Origin: Pantoea anthophila
GTDB lineage: Bacteria > Pseudomonadota > Gammaproteobacteria > Enterobacterales > Enterobacteriaceae
Assembly: GCF_006494375.1 (NCBI RefSeq)
Contig: NZ_VHIZ01000038.1
Coordinates: 62,001 to 126,000, forward strand
Length of the DNA stretch: 64,000 nt
Direction: 5' to 3'
This document shows, in pieces, positions 20,006 through 28,795 of the stretch (its first letter is position 1; each line of letters starts with the position of its first letter). The notes below the pieces were generated by a model. It saw only the letters and a program-made list of their open reading frames with translations. It was not told the DNA's origin and ran no database searches. A program made the position numbers and the translations under genes.

Positions 20006-21193
20006 TTACATCGCCTCCCGGTATTCCGGCCAGGCGACCGATTCAGCCTGGTAGCGGCCAGCGGCAGCAAACAGGGTGCCCTGGAAGTTGATCACACCAG
20101 CCGCCTCCAGCCACATCCACTCCTCGGCCTGGACGATACCGGCTGCGATTACGGTGATTTCCAGCGCAGAACAGCATTTGATAATTGCCTGAACCACCGC
20201 CTGTTTGGGGCCGCTGCGGTGAACGTCGCGGGTGATCCCGGCGTCGATACGAATACGGTCCGGCTGAATGTGGGTCAGCAGCGAAAGCCCGGCGGAGCCG
20301 TCTCCAAAATTGTCGATAGAGAGGCTGATCCCGGCGGCTTTCAACGCACGAACCGCTTCAGAGAAGGCGGCCAGCTGAGAGATAACTGCCGTTTCGCTCA
20401 CGCCGATGACCACCTGCTCCGGCACCAGTCCCGCCTGCTGAATGGCGGCCACAATCTGCGTGACGGCATCGGGTATCACCACCAGCGTCATCGGCAGCAG
20501 GCTGACGTAGAGCGTCATGCCATCAGGGCAGACCTGACCTGCATGGGCGAATGTCTTTTTCAGGGTCTCCAGATCGTCAGCGTGAAGCTGGGCGTCTGAG
20601 GCTGCATCGGAGGGCGCCGCTCTGACAATAGTGGCTTCAATCGCGGTAACCTTGCGAGCCAGCGGATCGACGACCGGGCGGAAACTGACGCCTTCTGTTT
20701 CAGGGCGGGAATCCGGCACCTCGTTATGCTCTGAAATGAATTCCCAGTAACCGGGCGGAAGAACCTCGTAATAGTTCTCCTTCTCGCGTGACTCAACAAA
20801 GGTCCGCAGGAATTGCAGTGCCCGATCATCATAGGTCAGTTGATATTTCGAGGTCCCTTTGTCCAGCACCGCCTGGAGCAGCGACGAGCGGTCATGTTCA
20901 CGCAGGTCAAACAGCGACATACCCGCATTACCAAACCGGCGGGAAGGTGCGTAGTCGCGCATCAGCTCCACGACATTATGATGCCGGCGATCGGCACAGA
21001 TGCGCTGATAGACTGCCTGAACGCCTGCTTCCGGCCCCTCAAGCAACTGGAAAAAGTGTGTGCCGTTGAATAACAGGATGCCTGTTACGTCGTGCGCAGT
21101 GTTGATTTCGCTGGCGTGATCGACCATCTCAGGCAGGGTTCTGACCGGAAAATCATCGGAAATATGGCTGCGGTATATAATGGTAGTCAGCAT
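20006..21193 (-). CDS. BLUF-EAL protein with degenerate EAL domain (BluF/YcgF-like)
   Basis: The start at 21193 (MLTTIIYRSH) gives 395 residues; the in-frame extension to 21235 is not BLUF-like. Residues 1-95 form a BLUF flavin photosensor with the key Tyr7, Asn31 and Gln49. From about residue 150 an EAL-type domain follows, but the catalytic motifs are lost: EATI instead of EALIR, DNFG instead of DDFG, and AAGI instead of AEGVE. It is therefore unlikely to cut c-di-GMP. E. coli BluF is likewise inactive and binds the MerR-type repressor BluR under blue light. A BluR/MlrA-like gene lies at 25228-25992. Confidence 0.88.
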   Translation of the reverse strand: MLTTIIYRSHISDDFPVRTLPEMVDHASEINTAHDVTGILLFNGTHFFQLLEGPEAGVQAVYQRICADRRHHNVVELMRDYAPSRRFGNAGMSLFDLREHDRSSLLQAVLDKGTSKYQLTYDDRALQFLRTFVESREKENYYEVLPPGYWEFISEHNEVPDSRPETEGVSFRPVVDPLARKVTAIEATIVRAAPSDAASDAQLHADDLETLKKTFAHAGQVCPDGMTLYVSLLPMTLVVIPDAVTQIVAAIQQAGLVPEQVVIGVSETAVISQLAAFSEAVRALKAAGISLSIDNFGDGSAGLSLLTHIQPDRIRIDAGITRDVHRSGPKQAVVQAIIKCCSALEITVIAAGIVQAEEWMWLEAAGVINFQGTLFAAAGRYQAESVAWPEYREAM

Positions 21194-21361
21194 GTGCAGC
21201 TCCGCTTTAGGTGAATATAGCGCACACGCTAACACTGTTTAAAAAATGTTTCATCTTTCCTTACTGACTGTAGCACGGCGTGCACACGGGCAGGCAGCAA
21301 TAAGCGCAGCGGCTGTCGGGTGACGTTCCGGATCACAGCTCCGGTACGTGCAGACGGTCAC

Positions 21362-23146
21362 TCAGCAGGGCTCTCCGCGCAGCTTCCAGTTGAGCCAGTG
21401 ATCCAGCGCTTCTTCGTTCAGCGGTCTGGAATAGAAGTAGCCCTGTGCCTGGTCACAACCATACTCTGTCAGCGAGGTCACCGCATCGGGACACTCGACC
21501 CCCTCAGCCAGCACGGTGTAGTCCAGCTCTTTCAGCATGGCGATGATGCTGCGGGCAATGATGCGTGAGGCAGTATCGGAAGAGAGCTCGCTGATCAGGG
21601 AGCGATCCAGCTTGATAACATCCAGCGGCATCCGGCGCAGATAACTGATATTGCTGTAGCCGGAGCCAAAATCATCCAGCGAAATCGTAAATCCACACTC
21701 TCTGAGTCTCTCCAGCCCGCGCAGGGCATCAGGGCTTTCAAGGATACGTTCAGTTTCCAGACACTCAATGCCCAGCAGTGAGGTGGGGAGCTTAGCCCTG
21801 ACCAGCTTGCTTTCCAGTGCTGAAGCAAAGCCTTCCTGCGAGAAGTCGTTCACGCTGACGTTAATCGTTAACGGCAGCTGGATGCAGCTATTCCTGAGCC
21901 GCCTCAGGCGGGCTACCGCCTGATCGATAATCCAGGCGGTCAGCACAGAGAGCAGTTCGGTCTGTTCAGCCTGCGGGATAAAGGCACCTGGCGAGAGTTC
22001 ACCCCGGGTAGGATGCTGCCAGCGGATCAGCGCTTCCAGCCCCACCGGTCTGCCACTCTGCAGGCAGATTTTCGGCTGGTAAACCATATAAAGCCCGACG
22101 TTGTCGCGCAGCGCAGCTTTAAGATCGTTCATCAGCAGTAAATCGTCAGCATGCTGCGTCTGCGCCTCGGCGTCATAGCGCTGCGAGGGCAGCCCCAGTC
22201 CGACCGCATCGTTCAGGGCACTGACGGCGCGACGTAATACCTCAGGTGCCGACAGTTGACTGGCCACAAAGCCCGCTTCGCCGGTGTGCGGTGTCAGCGC
22301 GACCGACAGTCCATCATCCACATCTGCACTGATCCCCTCCAGACGACCGGCCACCCAGGCGGCACTCAGGCGGCTGTCTGCCCGGGTCAGGATGGCAAAC
22401 CGCCCGGTGGCCACGGTATAGAGCATTTCGCCCACCGCCGGACGCAGCCGCAGTGGCAGCAGGGTGGCCATATCTTTCAGCAGGCTTTCAACCGGCCCCA
22501 TTCCCATCGTGCGGGCCAGTTCATAGGCTCGCGACATATCAATGCAATCAATCAGGACCAGGCGGCGGGGTGTGATGTCGCCCGCCACGGCCAGATACTG
22601 CAAATCCCGGATCAGACGCTGGCGGTTAGGCAGTCCGGTTACCGGATCGACAAACCCGGCCGCATGCCAGGCTTCCAGAAAAGACATGACCAGCGTGGAG
22701 AGCAGGGTCAGCGTGATGACCTGGTCAGAGGTGAACACATGCGGCTCGGTATCGGTCACACACAGCGTACCCAGAATAATGTTATCGCGCGTTTTCAGCG
22801 GCACGCCGGCATAGAAGCGAATAAAGGGTGCACCGGTGATCAGGGGATGCCTGACAAAACGCGGGTCGTGCCAGGTGTCGGGCACGACCATAGGCGTGTT
22901 ACTGTCGACCACGTGGCGACAGAGAGAATCTTCACGCGTGGAGCGCTGAAGATTGAATGTGTGCGAGGCCTGTACGGTCTGATACTCATCATCCAGAACA
23001 GAGATAAAGCTGCCCGGAATGCCCAGTGCCTGACTCGCCAGACGGACAAATTTCCGCAGGACGTCATCGCGACTTTCATCAGGACTGCGCAACGCCTGTA
23101 TAGCACGGCTTCTGCGTTCATCATCGCCGTTTAAATTCTTAAGCAT
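21362..23146 (-). CDS. GAF / degenerate GGDEF / EAL c-di-GMP phosphodiesterase
   Basis: A 594-residue cytoplasmic signalling protein. A GAF domain spans about residues 27-160. A GGDEF-like domain (about 165-320) keeps the DPVTGLPNR entry motif but lacks a GGDEF active site. A well conserved EAL domain covers about 340-585, with EALIRWQHP, NVS, LDDFGSGYSNISYL, KLDRSL and AEGVE present. It should hydrolyse c-di-GMP under control of a ligand or redox signal sensed by GAF. It lies 168 bases before the first BLUF-EAL gene on the same strand. No promoter was placed. Confidence 0.9.
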   Translation of the reverse strand: MLKNLNGDDERRSRAIQALRSPDESRDDVLRKFVRLASQALGIPGSFISVLDDEYQTVQASHTFNLQRSTREDSLCRHVVDSNTPMVVPDTWHDPRFVRHPLITGAPFIRFYAGVPLKTRDNIILGTLCVTDTEPHVFTSDQVITLTLLSTLVMSFLEAWHAAGFVDPVTGLPNRQRLIRDLQYLAVAGDITPRRLVLIDCIDMSRAYELARTMGMGPVESLLKDMATLLPLRLRPAVGEMLYTVATGRFAILTRADSRLSAAWVAGRLEGISADVDDGLSVALTPHTGEAGFVASQLSAPEVLRRAVSALNDAVGLGLPSQRYDAEAQTQHADDLLLMNDLKAALRDNVGLYMVYQPKICLQSGRPVGLEALIRWQHPTRGELSPGAFIPQAEQTELLSVLTAWIIDQAVARLRRLRNSCIQLPLTINVSVNDFSQEGFASALESKLVRAKLPTSLLGIECLETERILESPDALRGLERLRECGFTISLDDFGSGYSNISYLRRMPLDVIKLDRSLISELSSDTASRIIARSIIAMLKELDYTVLAEGVECPDAVTSLTEYGCDQAQGYFYSRPLNEEALDHWLNWKLRGEPC

Positions 23147-23663
23147 GTGTGTATACCCCGCACCGGTTGATTACGGAGCGAAAAAGAAAACTGTCCGGTT
23201 TGAAATGTCGATCAGGCGGCAGTAAATATAGCGTATTTTTTATTTTCCGCTGAATGATAGGTGACTCTGCGGTAGCTGTCTCTTAATATTTTCTTTAACG
23301 CATTAAAAGCATGTTTACGATTCGAAAATTTAATCGAAGAGAGGTGTTAATATTTACATATTGTTGTCATTTTCAGAAAACGCGTGATTTCAGACTTTTT
23401 AATATTTATTTCAGGCAGCAGAACAATATGCATTCAGGAGCGTGAATGGTTTTGCTAAGTCAGTCTGAACCCTGCAGCCGCGACAGGCTCCGGAGCCGCG
23501 TCGCTGAGCAGAGACGGGTGAGAAAGATAACCTGTTAATATGACTGGTAAAAGCAGGAAACCGGGTCATTCCGGCAGAGATAACCTGTCGCCATTGTGAT
23601 GGCTGAATCAGGCCAATCCGCCGCCGGGCTGCCACTGACGCAGCACGTCAGGCAGTAATCAGG
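23147..23663. other. Gene-free gap, AT-rich then GC-rich
   Basis: The 517 bases between the phosphodiesterase start and the DUF3606 gene hold no gene that I can support. The left part is AT-rich and probably carries the phosphodiesterase promoter. The short open frames near 23440-23630 lack recognisable products. Confidence 0.4.
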
Positions 23664-23888
23664 TTAACGTTTGATGCCGTGGCCGGACTGTGACGGACGC
23701 CGGGGTGGCGGGTTTTGCTCCAGCCACGCACGCACCTGTTCGGTCAGCGATCCCTGTTCGCGAATCGCACGCGTCAGCCTCTCCTGAGTCGTCTTCAGCT
23801 CCTGGGTCCAGTAGGTGATTTGCCACTGTTCACGGATCTCTACCCGTGACAGATCGTCGGGTGAGCGACGCTGGATAGGATTTTTCAT
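23664..23888 (-). CDS. DUF3606-type small protein
   Basis: A 74-residue basic protein. The segment RVEIREQWQITYWTQELKTT followed by LTRAIREQGSLTEQVRAWLEQ fits the DUF3606 pattern of a conserved tryptophan and a short helical hairpin. An AGGAGGATAAT-type ribosome site lies right before the ATG. Family members are small proteins of unknown function, often in stress or plasmid regions. No operon partner is evident. Confidence 0.7.
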   Translation of the reverse strand: MKNPIQRRSPDDLSRVEIREQWQITYWTQELKTTQERLTRAIREQGSLTEQVRAWLEQNPPPRRPSQSGHGIKR

Positions 23889-24255
23889 TTATTATCCTCC
23901 TCGTATTTTTGATGGTGCCCGCTGAGCAGCATCCTCAGGCTAAACAGCTATCGTGATGAAGAGTGAGGCATTGAGGTAGCGGATTAATCCCTGAATCGCG
24001 CTTAAGTCAAATATCAGGACTATTCCTGGCTGGCGCAATAAGGCACTCTAAAAAAATAGAAAAGTCGCCGGCGGGGCAGAATTACCCGTTTCGTTTACAA
24101 AGAAATCCTGCCGGAATGCAGAATCCGGAATTTGACATTTATTTAAAATGGTCAATTATTCTCAGGTCAATTCGCAGGGCCACTTCCGGGTCGCTTCGCT
24201 TTATACAGGCGAAGCGCTGCGCCTTTGCGGTTTCATCATGTTGAAGGAGTCCTTT

Positions 24256-24495
24256 TTGGTTAATCGTCCCCCTCAGCCGCCTGTGGCTGTTCAGAGTAAT
24301 GTGCGTGAACTTCGTCTGGCCGCCGGGCTGTCACAGCAGAGCGCCGCAGAGCGTTTCGACCTCAGTCTGCGCGTCTGGCAGACGAAAGAAGCTGCAGCCA
24401 ATCCTGCGTTACTGAGTCAGGGTGAATATGAGTTGCTGCTGCTGCTGGCCGGCCGTCATCCTCATTTCGTTCTTGCACCGCAGAATAAAAAATAG
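24256..24495 (+). CDS. Small XRE-like helix-turn-helix protein, TTG start
   Basis: In-frame starts at 24148 and 24238 have no ribosome site. A TTG at 24256 lies 5 bases after AAGGAGT and gives a 79-residue protein beginning MVNRPPQPPVAVQ. Residues 15-40 (VRELRLAAGLSQQSAAERFDLS) look like the first helices of a Cro/CI fold, followed by RVWQTKEA and a leucine-rich helix. It is short for a full repressor and may need a partner. It ends 171 bases upstream of the hsp20 gene. The start choice is my reading of the sequence. Confidence 0.6.
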   Translation: MVNRPPQPPVAVQSNVRELRLAAGLSQQSAAERFDLSLRVWQTKEAAANPALLSQGEYELLLLLAGRHPHFVLAPQNKK

Positions 24496-24569
24496 CGGCA
24501 GCCCGCTATCCTGATTTGATTCCCGGTGATAACAGGATCCGGTGAAGCGGAAAAAAATCTATTTCCCGG

Positions 24570-24597
24570 CTTGAAAATGTAGCCCTAATCCCTATTT
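24570..24597 (+). promoter_or_regulatory. Sigma-32 heat-shock promoter of hsp20
   Basis: CTTGAAA (24570-24576), 13 bases, then CCCTATTT (24590-24597) closely match the sigma-32 consensus CTTGAAA and CCCCATNT. The hsp20 ATG is 69 bases downstream, leaving room for a structured leader. Confidence 0.8.
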
Positions 24598-24666
24598 TGA
24601 AGGTGATCGGGAATCTGAAACCGGTCAGATGAACTTTTGGATGAACCTGTTCAGGAGATTATCACG

Positions 24667-25155
24667 ATGTCACTACAACCCTTTTCAGTTTTGCCTTCGC
24701 TGGCTGATTCCGTTTTTTCAGACCGCTTCAGCCGCATCGATAAATTGTTCAGTCAGCTGACGGGTGACAGCCCGGTCACCTCCGTTCCCGCTTATGATCT
24801 GCAGCGCGTGGAGGATAACCACTATGCGCTGACTGTCAGCACGCCAGGCTGGAAAGAGCATGAGCTGGAGATCGAGTTACGTGGCGGACGTCTTTCCATA
24901 GCCGGTCACAGGGAAAAAGCGTCGCAGGAATCGACAGGCGAGGCCCGGGAGGAGAGCGGCGGCTGGATCCATCGCGGGATAGCGCGCCACGACTTCCAGC
25001 TGAACTTTTCCATTCCGGAGCATATGAAGGTCACCGGAGCCAGTCTGGCTGAAGGATTACTTCGTATCGATCTGATTCAGGAGATACCGGAGAGCGAGAA
25101 ACCGCGTCGCATTCCGATTGCCATCGGCGGTCCGCGTACGCTTGAGCATCACTGA
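24667..25155 (+). CDS. Small heat-shock protein, Hsp20/IbpA family
   Basis: The ATG at 24667, behind CAGGAG, gives 162 residues. The alpha-crystallin domain occupies about residues 40-135, with PAYDLQRVEDNHYALTVSTPG, GGRLSIAGHRE, and the closing ASLAEGLLRIDL strand. It has a GxL-type end signal and C-terminal RIPIAI (the IXI motif). It is an ATP-independent holdase that binds unfolding proteins and passes them to DnaK/ClpB. A sigma-32 promoter lies upstream. It is a plasmid-borne relative of IbpA/IbpB, not necessarily orthologous. Confidence 0.92.
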   Translation: MSLQPFSVLPSLADSVFSDRFSRIDKLFSQLTGDSPVTSVPAYDLQRVEDNHYALTVSTPGWKEHELEIELRGGRLSIAGHREKASQESTGEAREESGGWIHRGIARHDFQLNFSIPEHMKVTGASLAEGLLRIDLIQEIPESEKPRRIPIAIGGPRTLEHH

Positions 25156-25227
25156 TAGCTGCAGGGCGGAAATGGCAAAGGCTGTTTCCGCCTTTTTGAT
25201 GGCGGGCAGGCAAAAGAAGTCATGCAA

Positions 25228-25992
25228 TCAGGCGCTGGCGGAGAGGGTGTTTTCAGGCAGTTTCACGCGGGTGTCTGTTCCGGTCAGCATGACGGGATCG
25301 CCTGCCTCAAGACTGGATTGAAAAATTGCCTTCCTGGATGGCGTAATTCCGTCGCCACACCACATCAGATGGTGCTCAAAGCGGTGATTCGCCATGGCAG
25401 GCACGCCTGACGCCTCGGCGGCCACTTCAACCCGGAATCCCTGTCCGTTGAGCCGTATCGCTTCCATCCAGATCTCTGTCTCATCCGTCACGCTGACCGC
25501 TTCAAGGAACAGCGGGATGGTGCTGCGTCGTCTGGCGGCCTGCGCCAGGCGTTCCCACTGACCCACCACGGCGGTGTGAAAACGCTCAAGACGCTGCGCT
25601 GCCCCTTCGCTGACGTCAGTACGCAGCCAGAGATTAAGCGGGCGCAGGTAGCAGTTCACATAATCATCGCCACAGTAGTCAATGTTCATCATCCGCAACT
25701 CGCGATGAATATCCTCGTCTGAGCTCTGAGAGAGCAGCTGCAGCATATCCTCTTCCCGGCAGGCCCAGCCGCCGGGCAGCGTAACACTGGGCCAGTTAAG
25801 CGCTGCATGGATATCGAAAAGCGTATGGCCGCCTGACGTCATATCCCGCACATAGAGGGCACGCGTAAGCTGATTATCTGAATAACCGCCAGCATCCGGT
25901 GGCGTAATCAACCCGGCGCGGCGCCAGCGTCTCAGCGTTTCAGGAAGAACACCGACAAGCGCACATATCGTGTCGGTAGAGTGTTGAGGCAT
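25228..25992 (-). CDS. MerR-family regulator, BluR/MlrA-like
   Basis: A 254-residue protein of the long MerR type, close in length to BluR and MlrA (about 243). The winged helix-turn-helix runs from TICALVGVLPETLRRWRRAGLI to LTRALYVRDM (residues 8-52). A long effector-type domain replaces the short coiled coil of classic MerR proteins and ends with a poorly conserved region. In E. coli, BluR is a repressor released by the photoreceptor BluF. Two BLUF-EAL genes lie 4 kb to the left and 0.6 kb to the right, so a light-responsive role is plausible but inferred. Confidence 0.72.
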   Translation of the reverse strand: MPQHSTDTICALVGVLPETLRRWRRAGLITPPDAGGYSDNQLTRALYVRDMTSGGHTLFDIHAALNWPSVTLPGGWACREEDMLQLLSQSSDEDIHRELRMMNIDYCGDDYVNCYLRPLNLWLRTDVSEGAAQRLERFHTAVVGQWERLAQAARRRSTIPLFLEAVSVTDETEIWMEAIRLNGQGFRVEVAAEASGVPAMANHRFEHHLMWCGDGITPSRKAIFQSSLEAGDPVMLTGTDTRVKLPENTLSASA

Positions 25993-26179
25993 GATTGGTA
26001 TCCGTAAGGTTTTGGGCTCCCGTCACCAGGGAAGTCAGCGTAGTATGCGCGCCAGCGATGAATAAAGAAACAATCATTTCCATAATGTATCGGGTGTTGC
26101 ACAGCGGGGCGGGGTCGTTAACATCCATGAGAGAAAAGGGCAGGCACCGGGCGCGTAAACGCCCGGCGGGAAAAGGGGA

Positions 26180-26389
26180 TTACCAGTGATACTTGTTGGA
26201 ATCTTCCCACTCTTTCACTTCCTGCTCGGCACGATCTTTCTCGTAGCCGTAACGTTCCTGAATTTTACCGACCAGCTGATCGCGCTTCCCTTCCACAACG
26301 GTCATATCGTCATCCGTGAGATCGCCCCATTTTTCCTTAACCTTACCTTTGAACTGCTTCCAGTTACCGCCAATGCGATCTTCGTTCAT
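26180..26389 (-). CDS. CsbD-family stress protein (YjbJ-like)
   Basis: A 69-residue charged protein whose N-terminus MNEDRIGGNWKQFKGKVKEK and GDLTDDDMTVVEGKRDQLVG segment are the CsbD hallmarks. Members are abundant small general-stress proteins of unknown mechanism, usually under sigma-S. A GGGAGAATC sequence precedes the ATG. It lies between the MerR and second BLUF-EAL genes without overlap. Confidence 0.92.
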   Translation of the reverse strand: MNEDRIGGNWKQFKGKVKEKWGDLTDDDMTVVEGKRDQLVGKIQERYGYEKDRAEQEVKEWEDSNKYHW

Positions 26390-26558
26390 GGTGATTCTCC
26401 CAACTCGGTGATTATCCAGGGATCTGATGAATATCTGTTGGCCAGATGGCTGTCAGATGGATCAAGCATGGCACAGCTTTTGCTCTTTGCAGCGAAGCGG
26501 TGTGAGCCGCATCAAATTATGAGCAAAACGGCAGCGTGCAAGCGGAAGTCAGGCGGGA

Positions 26559-27776
26559 TTACGCCAGTCGTCGTGAGGGCCAACTGACGGCAGGCAGGGC
26601 GTTGAGAGCAGGGCGCGCAAACAGAAAACCCTGGTAATAGCGAACCCCGGCACCTTCAAGCCAGAGCCACTCTTCAATTTTTTCAACGCCTTCTGCGATG
26701 ACCGTGATTTCCAGCGCCTGACAGCATTTCAGGATGGCCAGCACAATCGCCTGACGCGGGCCGCTGCGGTGAATATCAGTGATCAGCTTGCGATCGATTT
26801 TAACTTTGTCGGGCTGAAAATCGGCTAACAGAGACAGGCCAGCAAAACCGGCGCCAAAATCGTCGAGCGCCAGGCTGATGCCGGCCGCTTTCAGCTGGCG
26901 CACTGCGGACTGAAAGGCGTCAAAGCGTGAGATGACCTCATCTTCAGTGACTTCTACCACGACCTGCTCCGGTCGCAATCCCTGCAGCCGGATTTGCTGA
27001 AGAAGATGATCGACCGCCCCCTCGATCATCACCAGTGACATCGGCAACAGGTTAACGGAGAGGGTCTGATCGCCCAGGCCAAGCTGTCCGGCTAGCCGGA
27101 AAGCATAGGTCTTGGAGTGAAGATCGGCCTGATAGCGCTGGCTTTCCGGTAGCTGAGAAAAATAGTCGGCGGGTGAAGCGCCATGCTGACCGCGGATCAG
27201 GGCTTCACAGGAAACAATCTGGCGATTTGTGGCATCCACAATCGGCTGCAGCGCAAACTCACAGCGCTGATCGGCGGCCGGCGGGCAGGAAAGCGGTACA
27301 GCGGAGGAGGAGGGAGTGGTCAGTGTCCACTGACTGGCTGGTTCAATCTCAATAAAGGTCTCTTTATCCCGTCCTTCAACAAACGAACGCAGGAATTTGA
27401 CGACCCGATCATGCCGGATACGCTCCTCATTAAGCGTGACCCGGTCAAGCAGAGCCTCCACCACGGTATGCTCCTGATAGTCACGCAAATCAAACAGGGC
27501 CATGCCGGCGTGACCAAATCGCCGTGCTGGGGCGTAGTCACGCATCAGCTCGATCAGATTAAAATGCCGATCGTCCTGACTGATTCGCTGAAAAACCGTG
27601 TGGACATTCTCAACGCTCCCCTCCAGCACCTGAAAAAAGTGCTGCCCGTCATAAAGCAGGATCCCGGTGACCTCGGCCTCGGCGTTTTTAACACTGGCAC
27701 GCTCCACCAGCGCCTGCAGTTTCTCCGGCGAGACAGAACCCGCAAGCTGGCTGCGGTAAATAAGGGTGGAGAGCAT
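26559..27776 (-). CDS. BLUF-EAL protein with intact EAL motifs
   Basis: From the ATG at 27776 (MLSTLIYRSQ) this is 405 residues, a paralogue of the protein at 20006-21193. The BLUF domain keeps Tyr7, Asn31 and Gln49. Unlike its paralogue, the EAL domain retains CEALIRG, EVTEDE, LDDFGAGFAGLSLL, KIDRKLI and AEGVE, so light-controlled c-di-GMP hydrolysis is possible. An in-frame extension to 27842 is unlikely. The pair appears to have diverged into a possibly active and a degenerate member. Confidence 0.9.
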   Translation of the reverse strand: MLSTLIYRSQLAGSVSPEKLQALVERASVKNAEAEVTGILLYDGQHFFQVLEGSVENVHTVFQRISQDDRHFNLIELMRDYAPARRFGHAGMALFDLRDYQEHTVVEALLDRVTLNEERIRHDRVVKFLRSFVEGRDKETFIEIEPASQWTLTTPSSSAVPLSCPPAADQRCEFALQPIVDATNRQIVSCEALIRGQHGASPADYFSQLPESQRYQADLHSKTYAFRLAGQLGLGDQTLSVNLLPMSLVMIEGAVDHLLQQIRLQGLRPEQVVVEVTEDEVISRFDAFQSAVRQLKAAGISLALDDFGAGFAGLSLLADFQPDKVKIDRKLITDIHRSGPRQAIVLAILKCCQALEITVIAEGVEKIEEWLWLEGAGVRYYQGFLFARPALNALPAVSWPSRRLA

Positions 27777-28220
27777 AAGCGGACTCGCATGGCAGTTGAG
27801 ACTTATTAACAATATCACAGATATTTCGGGGGTTAAGGGCACAACTGAAATGATTATGCTGTTCTGCTTTCGGTATTAATATCGCTATGAATCCCGCCCG
27901 GGTTAAGAGGCATTAATCGCCATTTTCCCGGGACAGCGATCAGGCAATTGTAATAAAGCAGAAAAGCCCCCCCGTTAAAGCGGGGGCGAACAGAAGATAT
28001 AGCGCATTATTATAATGACACAGCATCCCTGGTGAGGCGCTGGTTAATCGGATGTTTACAGGTTGCTTTCACCAGCCCTTTTACGCTGGCCGGTGAAACG
28101 TGATCTCTGCTGCTGCACTCTCTGAAAAAGTGCCCCCTGTTTAAGGGGGCAAGGGTAGGAGTCAGATCACTCTGTAAAGGAAGTGGATTTCGTTACAGAG
28201 CCATTTAAAGATAGGGCAAA

Positions 28221-28256
28221 AGCGGCCTGAATGCCGCTGCGGTTAACCGTTTTTTT
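28221..28256 (+). terminator. Strong plus-strand terminator without an obvious gene
   Basis: AGCGGC-CTGAAT-GCCGCT is followed by the self-complementary CGGTTAACCG and a T7 run. No protein gene lies just upstream on this strand, so it may end a non-coding transcript. Confidence 0.55.
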
Positions 28257-28327
28257 AGTTTGATATCAGATGATTAGAAAGATCACTTTAATGCATTTTC
28301 AGGTTAATCAATGTGTTAAACGTCAAT

Positions 28328-28339
28328 GAAAACGTTTTC
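28328..28339. promoter_or_regulatory. GAAAACGTTTTC palindrome
   Basis: A perfect 12-bp palindrome with central CpG, of the kind bound by LacI/GalR-type repressors. No dedicated regulator can be assigned; it could also be chance in AT-rich DNA. Confidence 0.3.
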
Positions 28340-28451
28340 TAAGATTTGGATTAAAGTCCCGTTTCGCTGGCGGACACGGATAAAAATGGCAGGGCAGGGC
28401 GTCCTCCGCAGCCGAAAACCAGACAGGCTTGACCGACTCCGGGAATAATTA

Positions 28452-28471
28452 TACTGTTTATATATACAGTT
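28452..28471. promoter_or_regulatory. LexA (SOS) box with overlapping promoter
   Basis: TACTGTTTATATATACAGTT contains CTG-N10-CAG with a TA-rich centre and differs little from the consensus TACTGTATATATATACAGTA. TTGACC at 28429-28434 lies 17 bases before TACTGT, so the box would cover the -10 region of a rightward promoter for the gene at 28503. Confidence 0.85.
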
Positions 28472-28502
28472 AATGGTGGTGAGACGTTGCGGGGGCAATG
28501 CA

Positions 28503-28736
28503 ATGCAACAGGATGATGCCGTCTGGATCGCATTCAGAGAGGCGATGAGGCGGGATAGCGAGGGGCTGTGTACGATCAGCACCCGGGACTTTGTCACGCA
28601 GCTGGACCTGCACAACACACCTCACACCATGCGAGCGGCGAATGTCTGGATAGAGATCCATATCACGACATTCCGTGATATCTCCACCGAACCGGGTGAG
28701 TGCCGGCTGTTTCAGGTTCCTGCGGCGCGCAATTAG
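28503..28736 (+). CDS. Predicted SOS-inducible small protein of unknown function
   Basis: The ATG at 28503 follows GCGGGGGC and gives 77 residues beginning MQQDDAVWIAFREAM. An upstream in-frame ATG at 28473 would start almost at the LexA box and is disfavoured. I do not recognise the family. It is not DinI-, TisB- or SulA-like by eye. The start-proximal helix, the ISTRDFVTQLDLHNTPHTMRAAN segment and the ITTFRDIS segment suggest a compact folded domain without membrane spans. The position right behind a near-consensus LexA box makes DNA-damage induction very likely. Confidence 0.65.
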   Translation: MQQDDAVWIAFREAMRRDSEGLCTISTRDFVTQLDLHNTPHTMRAANVWIEIHITTFRDISTEPGECRLFQVPAARN

Positions 28737-28795
28737 CGCGCACCGCAGCACCATCAGGCATTCAGCCTGCCTGCAGAGACAGGCTGAGGCCGCAA

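Larger units (their letters stand above)
27777..28451. other. Structured intergenic region, candidate small RNA
   Basis: No protein gene was found in about 670 bases, but several hairpins were. GCCCCC/GGGGGC hairpins at 27965-27987 and 28131-28150 are followed by T-tracts on the minus strand. TTTCACCAGC pairs with GCTGGCCGGTGAAA at 28067-28098. TCTGTAA pairs with TTACAGA near 28170-28198. AGCGGC/GCCGCT followed by CGGTTAACCG and seven T ends a plus-strand transcript at 28221-28256. The layout suggests one or more small RNAs; expression is unknown. Confidence 0.4.

Noticed and set aside
22256-23134. 292-codon open frame antiparallel to the GAF/EAL gene
   Set aside because: Shadow frame in GC-rich coding DNA; product rich in His/Gln/Arg and unlike any protein.
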